Below, piece by piece: positions 1 through 9,926 of a stretch of 36,748 nucleotides of DNA. The stretch lies in assembly GCA_030602805.1 (NCBI GenBank), contig JAUVZA010000006.1:1-36748 (forward strand), in the 5' to 3' direction. The DNA is from Dehalococcoidia bacterium (GTDB lineage: Bacteria > Chloroflexota > Dehalococcoidia > Dehalococcoidales > JAUVZA01). Every line of letters starts with the position of its first letter. Positions within the stretch are counted from its first letter, which is position 1. The notes under the pieces were generated by a model, which had not been told where the DNA came from, searched no databases, and was given only the letters and a program-made list of their open reading frames with translations. A program made the translations under genes and the position numbers.

Positions 1-2
1 CT

Positions 3-533
3 ATCTTTACTCCAGTATGCAAGGTTAATTTTACCGTTGAGCCAGTTCATGTTGGCCTGGAGACTAGCCGTGAGCGGTTATGTCTGGAGGTATGGACCGA
101 TGGGACTATATCACCGGTAGATGCCATCAGCCACGGTGCTGACATTTTGATAAAGCAATTCTCTCCATTTGCCGATTATGTTGCGATTTCCCAGATGAAA
201 GAGGAGGAGCAGCTCATTCGCTTATCTATTCCTGATGAAAAATATAATATGCCTGTGGAGCAACTGGACTTATCAGTGCGTACCATGAATTGCTTAAGGC
301 GCAACGGCATCTCTACCATGGGGGAGCTCATAAGTAAAGGTGAGCAGGAGTTGCTGGCGCTACGGAATTTTGGTCAGAAGTCTAAACAAGAGTTGGAGGA
401 GCGTCTCAACGCATTGGGGCTCTCTCTTACTCCACAAGTTGAAGAAGGGGTGGAAAGGGAAGAGTCCGCGCAGCCGGAGGAAGCCGCGGATTTAGCTACT
501 GGAAGCCTGGATGAGAGTCAACCTGTGGAATGA
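3..533 (+). CDS. rpoA: DNA-directed RNA polymerase subunit alpha (3' part)
   Basis: This is the C-terminal part of the RNA polymerase alpha subunit; the 5' end lies before the window. The frame is open from base 3, upstream of the TTG at 147 used by the ORF track, and reads the end of the N-terminal assembly domain (LEVWTDGTISPVDAI). A linker follows, then the alpha C-terminal domain that contacts promoter UP elements and activators (PVEQLDLSVRTMNCLRRNGI, then LLALRNFGQKS). The tail is acidic. It is the first gene of an rpoA-rplQ-truA-rplM-rpsI string, the usual end of the S10/spc/alpha ribosomal region. The internal TTG is not a real start because family homology continues through it. Confidence 0.97.
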   Translation: MFTPVCKVNFTVEPVHVGLETSRERLCLEVWTDGTISPVDAISHGADILIKQFSPFADYVAISQMKEEEQLIRLSIPDEKYNMPVEQLDLSVRTMNCLRRNGISTMGELISKGEQELLALRNFGQKSKQELEERLNALGLSLTPQVEEGVEREESAQPEEAADLATGSLDESQPVE

Positions 534-578
534 CAATCAGGACAGTCGCATTTGGTCGCTTACTAAGGTAGGGGTAAC

Positions 579-932
579 ATGAGGCATAAAATAGCTGGTA
601 GAAAGTTAGGCAGAAATACAGGTCACAGGAGGGCGATGTATCGTAATCTGGTGACTGACCTTTTGGGCTATGAGAAGATTACTACTACTGAGGCTAAAGC
701 TAAAGAGGTGCGTGGCTTGGCTGAGAAGATGATTACATTGGGCAAGGAGGGTGACCTTCACTCCCGTCGCCAGGCACTGTCATTTATTATAGATAAAAAG
801 GTAGCCGAGAAGGTATTTACTGAACTTGCCCCAAGGTATGCTGAGCGCCCTGGTGGCTATACCCGTATCACTAAATTAGGACCTAGGTTGGGCGATGGGG
901 CAGCTATGGTTCAGCTTGAGTTGGTAAAGTAG
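579..932 (+). CDS. rplQ: 50S ribosomal protein L17
   Basis: Large-subunit ribosomal protein bL17, 117 residues, the normal bacterial length. The N-terminus [17 protein letters not shown] is the family signature, and the protein ends in MVQLELVK as usual. The ATG has a G-rich Shine-Dalgarno (aaggtagggg) just upstream. It follows rpoA after 45 bases, the classic rpoA-rplQ pair, and is presumably on the same transcript. Confidence 0.98.
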   Translation: MRHKIAGRKLGRNTGHRRAMYRNLVTDLLGYEKITTTEAKAKEVRGLAEKMITLGKEGDLHSRRQALSFIIDKKVAEKVFTELAPRYAERPGGYTRITKLGPRLGDGAAMVQLELVK

Positions 933-946
933 AGAAAGGCTGTCAC

Positions 947-1717
947 TTGGCAACGACCACCAAGATGGTATTAATTGTGGAATATAATGGCACAGACTAC
1001 CACGGTTTTCAGCTACAGGCTAATCTGCCCACCATTCAATGGGAAATGGAAAAAGCACTATGGGAACTTACTGGAGAGAGGACTCGGGTGATGGCGGCTA
1101 GCCGAACTGATGCTGGGGTTCATGCTAAGGGGCAGGTGGTCAGTTTTAGGACTAAGTCGTCTCTTCCTCCACAGACATTTGTTAACGGGCTAAACTACTA
1201 TTTATCTAGGGACATTGCCATTAGGACGGCATATAGAGTAGGTGATTCTTTCAATGTTAGGCGTGATGCTACTAGCCGGGAATATAACTATTATATATTA
1301 AATAGTTTAATCCGGTCTCCAATCCGAGAAGGTTTTTCTTACCGGGTGGGTGGACATCTAGATATTGAAGCTATGAATCGGGCGTGTCAAGCTCTTATTG
1401 GGGAGCATGACTTTATCTCATTTGCCAGCTCTACGGGGGTTGGAACAAAGAACACAGTGCGAAGGGTGTATCGGGCCGAAATGGAGAAGGATGGGGAATT
1501 GGCTGTTTTTAATATAGTAGCTAACTCTTTCTTGCCCCATCAGGTGCGCAATACAATAGGTACACTAATCAGAGTTGGCTTGGGTAGGATGAGGGTTGAT
1601 GAGCTTTGTAGTATAATGGAGGCGAAGAAACCTGGTCTGGCTAGACCAAGTGCTCCTGCTTGTGGGCTGTGCCTTATGCGGGTAAATTATCCATATCCCT
1701 TTGAGGAAGAAACATAA
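947..1717 (+). CDS. truA: tRNA pseudouridine(38-40) synthase TruA
   Basis: Isomerises uridines 38-40 in the tRNA anticodon stem-loop to pseudouridine. At 256 residues it is full length. Seen: [14 protein letters not shown] near the start, the catalytic aspartate in [11 protein letters not shown], and the C-terminal [17 protein letters not shown] motif. The TTG at 947 is preferred because gaaagg lies 7 bases before it; the in-frame ATG at 965 has no such site. The stop overlaps the rplM start by one base (TAATG), which suggests translational coupling. Confidence 0.96.
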   Translation: MATTTKMVLIVEYNGTDYHGFQLQANLPTIQWEMEKALWELTGERTRVMAASRTDAGVHAKGQVVSFRTKSSLPPQTFVNGLNYYLSRDIAIRTAYRVGDSFNVRRDATSREYNYYILNSLIRSPIREGFSYRVGGHLDIEAMNRACQALIGEHDFISFASSTGVGTKNTVRRVYRAEMEKDGELAVFNIVANSFLPHQVRNTIGTLIRVGLGRMRVDELCSIMEAKKPGLARPSAPACGLCLMRVNYPYPFEEET

Positions 1718-2160
1718 TGAAAACCTATAGCACTAAGGCGTCTGATATTAAGCGAGAGTGGCAGGTTATTGATGCTTCAGACCAAATTTTAGGCAGGCTA
1801 GCTACTCAGGTGGCTAGCTTACTTATGGGCAAGCACAAGCCAATATTCACCCGCAATCTGGATACGGGCGAGTTTGTTGTTATTATCAACGCTGATAAGG
1901 TTCGTGTTACCGGTAATAAAGCCAGGCAGAAGCTCTATTATAGACATTCAGGATATCCTGGGGGACTTAAAAGTATCAGTCTGGAGAAGATGATGCAGAC
2001 TAATCCTACCCGGGTGATTGAGTATGCTGTCAAGGGGATGTTGCCCCATAATCGCTTGGGTGCTAGTATGATGAAAAAGCTCAGGGTCTATGTTGGTGAT
2101 TCTCACCCTCACTTAGCTCAGACTAAGGCTACCTCAGCTAGGGGTGAAGTAGGCAGGTAG
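1717..2160 (+). CDS. rplM: 50S ribosomal protein L13
   Basis: Large-subunit ribosomal protein uL13, 147 residues. Family motifs seen include [49 protein letters not shown] and GMLPHNRLG. The ATG overlaps the truA stop by one base, and the gene is followed 30 bases later by rpsI, the near-universal rplM-rpsI pair. Confidence 0.98.
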   Translation: MKTYSTKASDIKREWQVIDASDQILGRLATQVASLLMGKHKPIFTRNLDTGEFVVIINADKVRVTGNKARQKLYYRHSGYPGGLKSISLEKMMQTNPTRVIEYAVKGMLPHNRLGASMMKKLRVYVGDSHPHLAQTKATSARGEVGR

Positions 2161-2190
2161 CCAATAAAAACCTAGAGGGATAGGGTTCAA

Positions 2191-2586
2191 ATGGAAAAGT
2201 CAACTTATTTCCATGGGACGGGTAGACGCAAAACAGCTGTGGCTCAGGTAAGGCTGTTACCGGGTAACGGCGCTATTATCATAAATGGTATGCCCTATGA
2301 AGAGCTATATCCCTGTCTTGAGCACCGCCAAACGATAATGCGATCTCTTCTAGTTACTGATAGTATTGGTAAGTATAATGCTGTGGTTAAGGTAGCTGGG
2401 GGTGGCGTATCGGGACAGAGTGGTGCCATTTCTCATGGTGTCGCCCGGGCTCTGGTAAGGGCTGATGAAAGCCTTAAGCCCATACTGCGTCAAAACGGAT
2501 TGCTTACCCGAGATTCTCGAGCTAAGGAGAGAAAGAAGGCTGGTCTTAAACGGGCTCGCAAAGCACCACAATATACTAAGAGGTAA
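2191..2586 (+). CDS. rpsI: 30S ribosomal protein S9
   Basis: Small-subunit ribosomal protein uS9, 131 residues. It opens with GTGRRKTAVAQVRL and has the GGGVSGQSGAISHGVARAL motif. The basic tail ends in the invariant ...YTKR, whose lysine-arginine end reaches the P-site tRNA. The start lies directly at the end of a 16-base string (agggatagggttcaaa) that occurs again at 16711-16726, so its Shine-Dalgarno may come from a dispersed repeat (inference). It is the last gene of the plus-strand operon and is convergent with the next gene. Confidence 0.98.
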   Translation: MEKSTYFHGTGRRKTAVAQVRLLPGNGAIIINGMPYEELYPCLEHRQTIMRSLLVTDSIGKYNAVVKVAGGGVSGQSGAISHGVARALVRADESLKPILRQNGLLTRDSRAKERKKAGLKRARKAPQYTKR

Positions 2587-2648
2587 CGAGCTGGTGCACA
2601 GGAAACCAAAAGTTTTGTGATGTTGTGCCTGTTGTAAGCCTAAGGCGT

Positions 2649-3431
2649 TTATGCTAGCTTTTCACTCTCCGAAGAGATTTCTGCTGCAGACTTTTCCCAT
2701 AGCTGCTTATAGGTTATTTCGATTTTTCTCCGAGCAACAGCTTTACCATCGCCACGAATCCACTTATTTATAGAGCCGTGTAAACGAACACACGGGTGCT
2801 TTAGCTTATATCCAAACCTATCTCCATAAATTCGGTCAATTACTGTTTTTTGGCTACTAACTATGTTCTTAGTAGCATCTTGGATGTTATTGTTGTTGCG
2901 CAAAATACCAATGATATTGTCTAGCTTCCTACTGGAAAGCTTTATCTGGTCAGGGACTGGGCCACTTATCCCCAGAGCCTCGGGGCGTATTTCTATATTA
3001 AAACCCTTGCGACCACTGAAAAATATGCGTAGGTCATCTAAAGATAACTCAAGCTCTGTTGTCAGATACGTTACCACCTGTTTGGTTGCACCTTGAGCGT
3101 CATCTAAGTTTTCACTAGAGTTGTCAATGTCCACCAAGAACGGCCCCAAAAAGGCTGGCTTTATTTTCTGGTCGAAGACCTTTAAGGTTCTGTAAACATT
3201 GGTGTTCTTACAAGCACTCCTCCACTTGTTAAGTAAATTGATATGGTAGTATCGAATGTTATTTGAGAGATACCCTTCTTGGTCAAATGAACGATACCAA
3301 CTATCAAGAGGTGGCACATCTTCACCATCAGCTACCTCTTTATGATGCCCTACACCTATTAGTAAATCCTCGATTGGTACATTCCTTGGCAACCACCAAA
3401 AATCACTTATTAAGCTGGGCCCACTATTCAT
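2649..3431 (-). CDS. Archaeo-eukaryotic primase (AEP) superfamily-like protein, altered motif II
   Basis: A 260-residue stand-alone protein with the layout of the AEP fold of small primase subunits and primase-polymerases. Seen in order: motif I DID at residues 101-103 after LGPFLV; the motif II segment FFSGRKGFNIEI at 137-148; a motif III candidate VID ending at D199; then RLHGSIN at 216-222 and a basic segment, which correspond to the family's RLPxSIN...K ending. The usual motif II histidine (SGxKGFH) is asparagine N145 here. No helicase or zinc domain is attached. It is the last gene of a minus-strand set, 4 bases after the PGI/PMI stop, with Shine-Dalgarno ggatagggg. Fold assignment is by motif recognition only; activity is uncertain. 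It could be a degenerate or repurposed primase. Confidence 0.6.
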   Translation of the reverse strand: MNSGPSLISDFWWLPRNVPIEDLLIGVGHHKEVADGEDVPPLDSWYRSFDQEGYLSNNIRYYHINLLNKWRSACKNTNVYRTLKVFDQKIKPAFLGPFLVDIDNSSENLDDAQGATKQVVTYLTTELELSLDDLRIFFSGRKGFNIEIRPEALGISGPVPDQIKLSSRKLDNIIGILRNNNNIQDATKNIVSSQKTVIDRIYGDRFGYKLKHPCVRLHGSINKWIRGDGKAVARRKIEITYKQLWEKSAAEISSESEKLA

Positions 3432-3435
3432 TCCC

Positions 3436-4512
3436 CTATCCTTTAGCCAGCTGCTCTTTTAAGTAGTCTATGGCTTCTACCGGCGTGGGGTCAACCTTAT
3501 ATAAAATTGCCAGGTAGTAGCTAACATAGTCGCCGAATAGCACCAGGCTCATTATTTGGCTCAAGGGGTTAATGCCTTCGCCATCCACAATTTGGTAGCC
3601 AACTTTAGCTTGTCCTAAGAGCTGGCAGGTTAGTTGGTAGCGAAGCTGGATGCGCTTGGATAGATAAGCTGACCGAAGTAGAACTACCACTATTTTGCTG
3701 GCTAACTCCGGGGGGAACTGGTAGCCGACCACAGCGTTGTGGTTGAGTTCAGGGAAAACCTCATAGAAAGCCCAGGCTTTACTATTCTCATTAAGCTGGG
3801 TTTTCCAACGATGCGCTACCTCAGATAATATGTCGGCTCCATATATTATTGGTAAGTGACCGTATAGCCTATTTGCCAGTTGCTTAGCTGGGTTTTGGGG
3901 TAGTAACACGCCCTCATTTATTCTCCGGGATAGTTTTTCTAGAGCCTCAGTTGCCTCCGCCACGTCTGCTGACTTGTCACTGATGAAGCCAAGCCTTTGT
4001 AGAAAACCGAGGATAGGCAGGAAGCTGAAGGGTAGGGCAGCACGAGGTTGAGCCTTATAGTCAAAGCTAAAAACAGGAACATTTCTTTCTTCAGCCATAA
4101 TTTTCAGCTTACCGCCGGTAGTAATTACCAGCTTCTTTGAATCTGTTTCTAACGCTTGTTCGAATGAGGACAGGGTTTCTTCGGTCATTCCTGAGTAGCT
4201 GGAGGCAATAACCAAGGTCTTACTATCAATAAAGGCGGGCAAATTATAGTCACGATGGACAAGGATAGGTAGCTTAGCCTCTGATGTCACTAAATTACTT
4301 ACCAAATCACCACCGATAGCTGAGCCGCCCATGCCCAGGATGACCACTTTACTAACCTCGGGGTAGTCTTGAGGCAGGTCGAAATTCATAGCCATTTGCC
4401 AGGCTTGCTGACAAAGCTGTGGCATTTCATGGAGGTGAATTAGCATACCCTCTGGGTCATATTGCTTATAAACCTGAGGGTCATCTAAGTTAGGATTATT
4501 TATCTGCCTCAC
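3436..4512 (-). CDS. Bifunctional phosphoglucose/phosphomannose isomerase
   Basis: SIS-domain sugar isomerase that interconverts fructose-6-phosphate with glucose-6-phosphate and mannose-6-phosphate. 358 residues, normal for the PGI/PMI family. Seen: the first SIS motif VVILGMGGSAIGGD, the phosphate-binding SSYSGMTEETL, and ELNHNA in the second SIS half. The N-terminus NLDDPQVYKQYDPEGML is conserved in the family, so the GTG at 4512 is favoured even though its purine-rich site (aaaggg) abuts the start. Its leader is very similar to that of the upstream phosphomannomutase gene. The two genes would feed nucleotide-sugar or glycan synthesis. Confidence 0.9.
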   Translation of the reverse strand: MRQINNPNLDDPQVYKQYDPEGMLIHLHEMPQLCQQAWQMAMNFDLPQDYPEVSKVVILGMGGSAIGGDLVSNLVTSEAKLPILVHRDYNLPAFIDSKTLVIASSYSGMTEETLSSFEQALETDSKKLVITTGGKLKIMAEERNVPVFSFDYKAQPRAALPFSFLPILGFLQRLGFISDKSADVAEATEALEKLSRRINEGVLLPQNPAKQLANRLYGHLPIIYGADILSEVAHRWKTQLNENSKAWAFYEVFPELNHNAVVGYQFPPELASKIVVVLLRSAYLSKRIQLRYQLTCQLLGQAKVGYQIVDGEGINPLSQIMSLVLFGDYVSYYLAILYKVDPTPVEAIDYLKEQLAKG

Positions 4513-4553
4513 CCCTTTAGTTTAATTTTAGCAACCCTACTCCGTTCCCCAGT
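4510..4553. repeat. Partial copy of the dispersed leader repeat
   Basis: The 43-base gap before PGI/PMI, read on the minus strand, resembles the leader of phosphomannomutase: a G-rich block ending GGGTT, an A/T-rich stretch, then CTAAAGGGG-TGAGG followed by AGATAAATAATCC in the coding start. It lacks the hairpin part present in the copies at 5985-6112 and 21490-21618. Called a repeat by eye alignment. Confidence 0.5.
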
Positions 4554-4554
4554 C

Positions 4555-5979
4555 TCAAACCCCAGCTAATTCCTTACCCAGTTCAAGTAGCTTTTCTACC
4601 CGAGTCGGGGTATTGCTTTCGGCATAGATGCGAAGTACTGGCTCGGTTCCCGAAAATCTGATGAGCAGCCAAGCAGTATCAGCCAGAACAAATCGGAAGC
4701 CGTCTCTAGTATCCGTCTCTATCACCTTAACCCCCTCAATGGACTCGGGAAAATTACCTTTAATGCGATTATTTATCGCCTGGCGCTCTTCCTCGGCAAA
4801 CTCTATATCCACGCGGTTAAAGTAATGAGGACCTACTTTACTGTAGAGATAGTCCAAGAGTTCTGAGGGGGTTTTACCTGTCTTGAGCATCAGGTCGAGG
4901 AAATAGAGACCAGCCAGGATGCCATCGCGCTCTGGCATATGACCTCGGAAGCCATAGCCCCCGCTTTCCTCCCCACCTATAAGGGCATTTTCAGCGAGCA
5001 TTATCGGGGCAACATATTTAAAGCCTACCGCTGTCTCATAGACTGGCACCTTAAATATTTCGCCTAAGCGGTAGAGCATACTGGTGGTAGTTATTGTCTT
5101 GACTATGACCCCTCGCTCTCCGCGTATCTCCAGCAGGTAAAGGCAGAGCAAGGCAAAGACCTGGAGTGGGGTTAGAAACATCCCCTTTTCGTCTATGATG
5201 CCAATGCGGTCAGCATCGCCATCGGTAGCTAATCCTACATTAGCCCCTTGTTTTTTAACTGTAGCTGAAAGCTTGGCTAAATTAGCGGCAATTGGCTCAG
5301 GTTGTATTCCTGGAAACAGGGGATTGCGTTCGTTATTTATTTCTATTAGCTCGGTAGCTCCATCGCCTAGCAGCATCTTGAAATAGCCAGCTCCGGCGCC
5401 ATACATAGGGTCAACCACTATCTTCAGTCTGGCTTGACGCAGTTCATTCAGGTTAATCAGCCTGGTTAAGTGGTCTAGGTAAATTGGAGCCAGGTCAAGG
5501 TATTCTACCAATCCTTGCTTTAGGGCTTGGGCCAGCGGCACTTTGTTTATTTTCCCTGTGGTAATGGTGTGAGAAATGTGCTTTTCTATCTCAGTTGTAA
5601 CTTCAGGTGGGGCACTGGAGGCGTATTCAGATTTGTATTTAAAGCCATTCCAGGTAGCTGGATTGTGACTGGCAGTTATGATGATAGCCCCGCCAGCCTG
5701 TTTGGCTAGAATGCCATAGCTTATTACTGGTGTTGGGGTAGCCCTGGGGCAGAGGTAGACCTTTATTCCGTTACCGGCAACTACCTCAGCCGCGGCTGAG
5801 GCAAAGTCCTCGGAGGCAAAGCGGGTATCATAGCCCACAATTAACCCCCGGCTGGCTAGGCCGGTTTGTTTAAGATAGCTAGCTACCCCTTGAGCGCAAG
5901 CCCGCACATTATCAAAGGTAAAATCCTGGGCGATAATCCCCCGCCAGCCGTCGGTACCAAATTTAATCGGACTATCTAT
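4555..5979 (-). CDS. Phosphomannomutase/phosphoglucomutase, start codon disrupted
   Basis: Alpha-D-phosphohexomutase moving phosphate between C6 and C1 of glucose or mannose. Seen: phosphoserine loop TASHNPATWNGFK, metal loop DGDADR, sugar loop GGEESGGYGFRGH, and the C-terminal phosphate loop RFSGTEPVLRIY. The conserved N-terminus IKFGTDGWRGIIAQDF is encoded upstream of the GTG at 5907 used by the ORF track, so the real protein is longer (about 470 residues). Between that motif and an in-frame TAG at 5980-5982 there is no ATG, GTG or TTG. A GTG at 5986-5988, placed like the PGI/PMI start, is followed by AGG then TAG. Either an ATA/ATT start is used, the amber is suppressed, or this is a nonsense allele. 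End coordinate is the first sense codon after the TAG. Confidence 0.85.
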   Translation of the reverse strand: MDSPIKFGTDGWRGIIAQDFTFDNVRACAQGVASYLKQTGLASRGLIVGYDTRFASEDFASAAAEVVAGNGIKVYLCPRATPTPVISYGILAKQAGGAIIITASHNPATWNGFKYKSEYASSAPPEVTTEIEKHISHTITTGKINKVPLAQALKQGLVEYLDLAPIYLDHLTRLINLNELRQARLKIVVDPMYGAGAGYFKMLLGDGATELIEINNERNPLFPGIQPEPIAANLAKLSATVKKQGANVGLATDGDADRIGIIDEKGMFLTPLQVFALLCLYLLEIRGERGVIVKTITTTSMLYRLGEIFKVPVYETAVGFKYVAPIMLAENALIGGEESGGYGFRGHMPERDGILAGLYFLDLMLKTGKTPSELLDYLYSKVGPHYFNRVDIEFAEEERQAINNRIKGNFPESIEGVKVIETDTRDGFRFVLADTAWLLIRFSGTEPVLRIYAESNTPTRVEKLLELGKELAGV

Positions 5980-5984
5980 CTACC

Positions 5985-6112
5985 TCACCCCCTTTAGGTT
6001 TTTATTAGGTAACCCCATCCCCTTTATCCCCTTCCCCTTGATAAGAGGAAGGGGAAGACAGTTTCTATAGAGGGGCTTCGCCCCTCTTAGACTCCCCTTA
6101 TTTATCAACAGA
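5985..6112. repeat. Dispersed GC-rich hairpin repeat, copy 1
   Basis: Intergenic element with an AACCCCATCCCCT block, a CCCCTTCC/GGAAGGGG inverted repeat, and a hairpin agaggggc-ttc-gcccctct followed by ttagactcccctt. The same order of blocks occurs at 21490-21618. It carries no coding potential and sits in the promoter/leader zone of the phosphomannomutase gene, so it may also act as a terminator or RNA-processing structure. Confidence 0.7.
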
Positions 6113-6127
6113 GTAGAGAGGTATCCC

Positions 6128-6490
6128 TTAGCAATCCTTATTATAGACCTCTATCCCAGAAAGCCCTGGAACAGGGCCTTCTCCTATACGGAACGTACGA
6201 ATTTGTTCTGGCACGGCAGCGGCCAAAAGTCCCATACAAATGCGGGCTATGCGATGATTGAAGAACTCTTCAGGCAGGTTCTGCTTTGTAAGAATACCGT
6301 GCTGCATTGCTAGGCGATAACACCATAGCAGATAGTATCTACTGGGATTGGCTCTCCTGCCTTTTATTTCGACCAAATCTTCTGACACAGTTATTACCCG
6401 ATTTGGTCTCCTTCGCTGAGGAGTAAGTACAACTTGTCCCTCCAAGTTATGCATTTGACTCCACAATTGTTCATCCGTTAAGGCTATCAA
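6128..6490 (-). CDS. Hypothetical protein (orphan downstream of metK)
   Basis: 120 residues, not recognised. It is mixed charged/hydrophobic with no signal peptide or membrane segment. The N-terminal half (LEGQVVLTPQRRRPNRVITV) looks like a small beta-rich segment, followed by helical stretches and a C-terminus GEGPVPGLSGIEVY. The TTG at 6490 has a strong Shine-Dalgarno (aaggagg, 6 bases away) that overlaps the metK stop region; the gap to metK is 11 bases. This supports real, co-transcribed expression in an ahcY-metK-orphan unit. No function is assigned. Confidence 0.7.
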   Translation of the reverse strand: MIALTDEQLWSQMHNLEGQVVLTPQRRRPNRVITVSEDLVEIKGRRANPSRYYLLWCYRLAMQHGILTKQNLPEEFFNHRIARICMGLLAAAVPEQIRTFRIGEGPVPGLSGIEVYNKDC

Positions 6491-6501
6491 TATCTACCTC
6501 C

Positions 6502-7719
6502 TTATTGTTTACCTAGCGCCTCAGCTTTGAGAATCTCGGCTTTATCTAGCTTTTCCCAGGGGAGGTCAAGGTCATCTCGACCGAAGTGCCCATAGCAAGC
6601 AGTAGGTCTGTAGATAGGGCGGCGAAGGTCAAGGGTTCGGATAATAGCTTCGGGTCTGAGGTCAAAGTGCTTATTTATCAGGTTAATTATGACCTCCTGG
6701 TCAACCTTGGCTGTGCCAAAGGTCTCAATAGAGACAGAAAGGGGATGAGCAACACCAATAACATATGAAATCTGGATTTCCAGGCGTTCGGCTAGTCCAG
6801 CAGCCACCATATTTTTAGCTATATAGCGAGCAGCGTAAGCCGCCGAACGGTCGACCTTAGTCGGGTCTTTGCCTGAGAAGCAGCCACCACCATGTCGGGC
6901 AATACCACCATAGGTATCAACCAGAATCTTGCGACCGGTGAAGCCAGTATCGGAGACCGGACCGCCGATTACAAACCGACCGGTAGCATTGATATAGAAT
7001 TTGGTTCTATCATCTATTAATCGGGCTGGGACAACTTCTCTAATTACCTGTTCAATAATATCCTTCTCGAGCTTGTCGTGGTTGACATCAGGATTATGCT
7101 GGGCTCCTATTACTACACTATCTACTCGTCTGGGAACACCATTATGATATTCTACAGTTACCTGTGATTTTCCATCGGGGCGAAGGTAGGGTAGAATATT
7201 ATCCTTTCTGACCTGAGCCAGGCATCTGCACAGCTTGTGTGCCAGCGAAATGGGTAGGGGCATAAGTTCAGGCGTCTCGCTGCAGGCAAAGCCAACCATC
7301 ATCCCCTGGTCGCCAGCACCAATCTTATCAAGGTCATTGTAACCGGTTGAAACCGATTTCACCTCCAGCGATTTATCTACGCCTAAGGCAATGTCGCTGG
7401 ATTGTTCCTTAATGGAAACCATTACTCCACAGGCTTGATACTCAAAGCCATATTCGGGATAGGTGTAACCTACATCACGAACCACTTCCCGCACTACCTG
7501 AGGGATTTCAACATAGCAATCAGTAGTAATCTCACCTAAAACTATTATCAACCCATTGGTTACCGCTGTCTCACAGGCTACCCTGGCATATGGGTCTTTT
7601 TCCAGAATGGCATCCAAAATAGCATCTGATATCTGGTCGCATAGCTTATCCGGGTGCCCCTCGGTAACCGACTCTGAGGTGAGCATGTATTTAGGTGAGC
7701 TAGCAAAACTATTAGTCAT
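6502..7719 (-). CDS. metK: S-adenosylmethionine synthetase
   Basis: Makes S-adenosylmethionine from ATP and methionine in the cytosol. 405 residues. Seen: [23 protein letters not shown] with the ATP-binding histidine and metal aspartate, the signature [10 protein letters not shown], and the P-loop-like [22 protein letters not shown] at 7719 with ggagg 5 bases upstream. It follows ahcY by 13 bases, so SAM synthesis and removal of S-adenosylhomocysteine are likely co-transcribed. Confidence 0.98.
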   Translation of the reverse strand: MTNSFASSPKYMLTSESVTEGHPDKLCDQISDAILDAILEKDPYARVACETAVTNGLIIVLGEITTDCYVEIPQVVREVVRDVGYTYPEYGFEYQACGVMVSIKEQSSDIALGVDKSLEVKSVSTGYNDLDKIGAGDQGMMVGFACSETPELMPLPISLAHKLCRCLAQVRKDNILPYLRPDGKSQVTVEYHNGVPRRVDSVVIGAQHNPDVNHDKLEKDIIEQVIREVVPARLIDDRTKFYINATGRFVIGGPVSDTGFTGRKILVDTYGGIARHGGGCFSGKDPTKVDRSAAYAARYIAKNMVAAGLAERLEIQISYVIGVAHPLSVSIETFGTAKVDQEVIINLINKHFDLRPEAIIRTLDLRRPIYRPTACYGHFGRDDLDLPWEKLDKAEILKAEALGKQ

Positions 7720-7732
7720 TTTTCCTCCATTT

Positions 7733-9001
<1,269 letters not shown>

Positions 9002-9031
9002 CTACTCCTTAATTTGTCTAAAATCTCTCTT

Positions 9032-9895
9032 CTATCGCCTGAACTGCTTGGCAACATAATTGGGTATGTCCAATGTGCCCATAAGGAGCGGTTTTTGATG
9101 GCAATCACTACCCCCGGTCATCACCAGACCATGCTTCCTGGCAAACTCGATGTAGAAAACAGTGGTCTTCGCATCGTGTCTTGGATGCCAGCACTCAACA
9201 CCATCTATATAGTCTAGCATATATTCCTTGATAATCCTTGCCTGTCCATTCAAATCAGGCGTTATGCTTACCAGAGAAGTCCCATTCGGGTCATTGGGGT
9301 GAGCATGTATGAGTATACCACCGGCGTTCCTGACTAATTTTGACGCTTCAGCCAGGGAAAGCGGGTATTTAGGGACATCGCACTTAACCAGATATTTATC
9401 AAATGCCTCTTGCTTATCCCTGACAATCCGTTTTGCTATCAGGTAGTTGGCTATATGGGGTCGACCAAAGGCGCCATCAACACGAGCCTGTATCTTCTTG
9501 AGGTCTTCCTCGGTGAATCTTTTGATATTCTCTTTATCAAACTCAACGTTCAATCTCTCTAAGATTTGGCGCGCCCTTGTTTCTCTATGCTCTCTTATCA
9601 ATTGAAGTTTATTCTTTAGCGCTTGGTTGTTGATATCATACTGGTATCCCAGGAAATCCAAGGAGATAGATTTGCTACCAGGATACTGGAATGTTACATT
9701 CAATTCTACCCCGGGAATGTAGGTTATGCCATACTCTCTGGCCAGAGCGATTGCCCTTTCCTGGCAGCCTATGGAGTCGTGGTCAGTTATCGACGTTAAA
9801 TCGATATTTCTCCTTTTTGCCTCTTTGAAAACCTCTTCAATAGACAGATTACCATCGGAACCGGTTCTGGTATGGATGTGTAAATCTATTTTCAT
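9032..9895 (-). CDS. PHP-domain metal-dependent phosphoesterase
   Basis: Polymerase/histidinol phosphatase-type phosphoesterase, 287 residues, related to enzymes that hydrolyse nucleotide or oligoribonucleotide phosphates. Seen: the metal motif DLHIHTRTGSDG at the start, ITDHDS, GVELNV, IHAHPNDPNG and the final GGSDCHQKP. The start is set at the ATG at 9895. The ORF track begins 29 codons upstream inside a 69-base inverted-repeat element (9927-9995), so that N-terminus is an artefact. Upstream is a P-loop kinase on the same strand. The substrate cannot be read from sequence. Confidence 0.88.
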   Translation of the reverse strand: MKIDLHIHTRTGSDGNLSIEEVFKEAKRRNIDLTSITDHDSIGCQERAIALAREYGITYIPGVELNVTFQYPGSKSISLDFLGYQYDINNQALKNKLQLIREHRETRARQILERLNVEFDKENIKRFTEEDLKKIQARVDGAFGRPHIANYLIAKRIVRDKQEAFDKYLVKCDVPKYPLSLAEASKLVRNAGGILIHAHPNDPNGTSLVSITPDLNGQARIIKEYMLDYIDGVECWHPRHDAKTTVFYIEFARKHGLVMTGGSDCHQKPLLMGTLDIPNYVAKQFRR

Positions 9896-9926
9896 TGCTA
9901 CTTCTGTAACAAGGCACTCTTTGTTT

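Noticed and set aside
147-533. TTG at 147 as the start of an independent gene
   Set aside because: The frame is open to the window edge and the upstream residues are RpoA sequence, so this is only the 3' part of rpoA.
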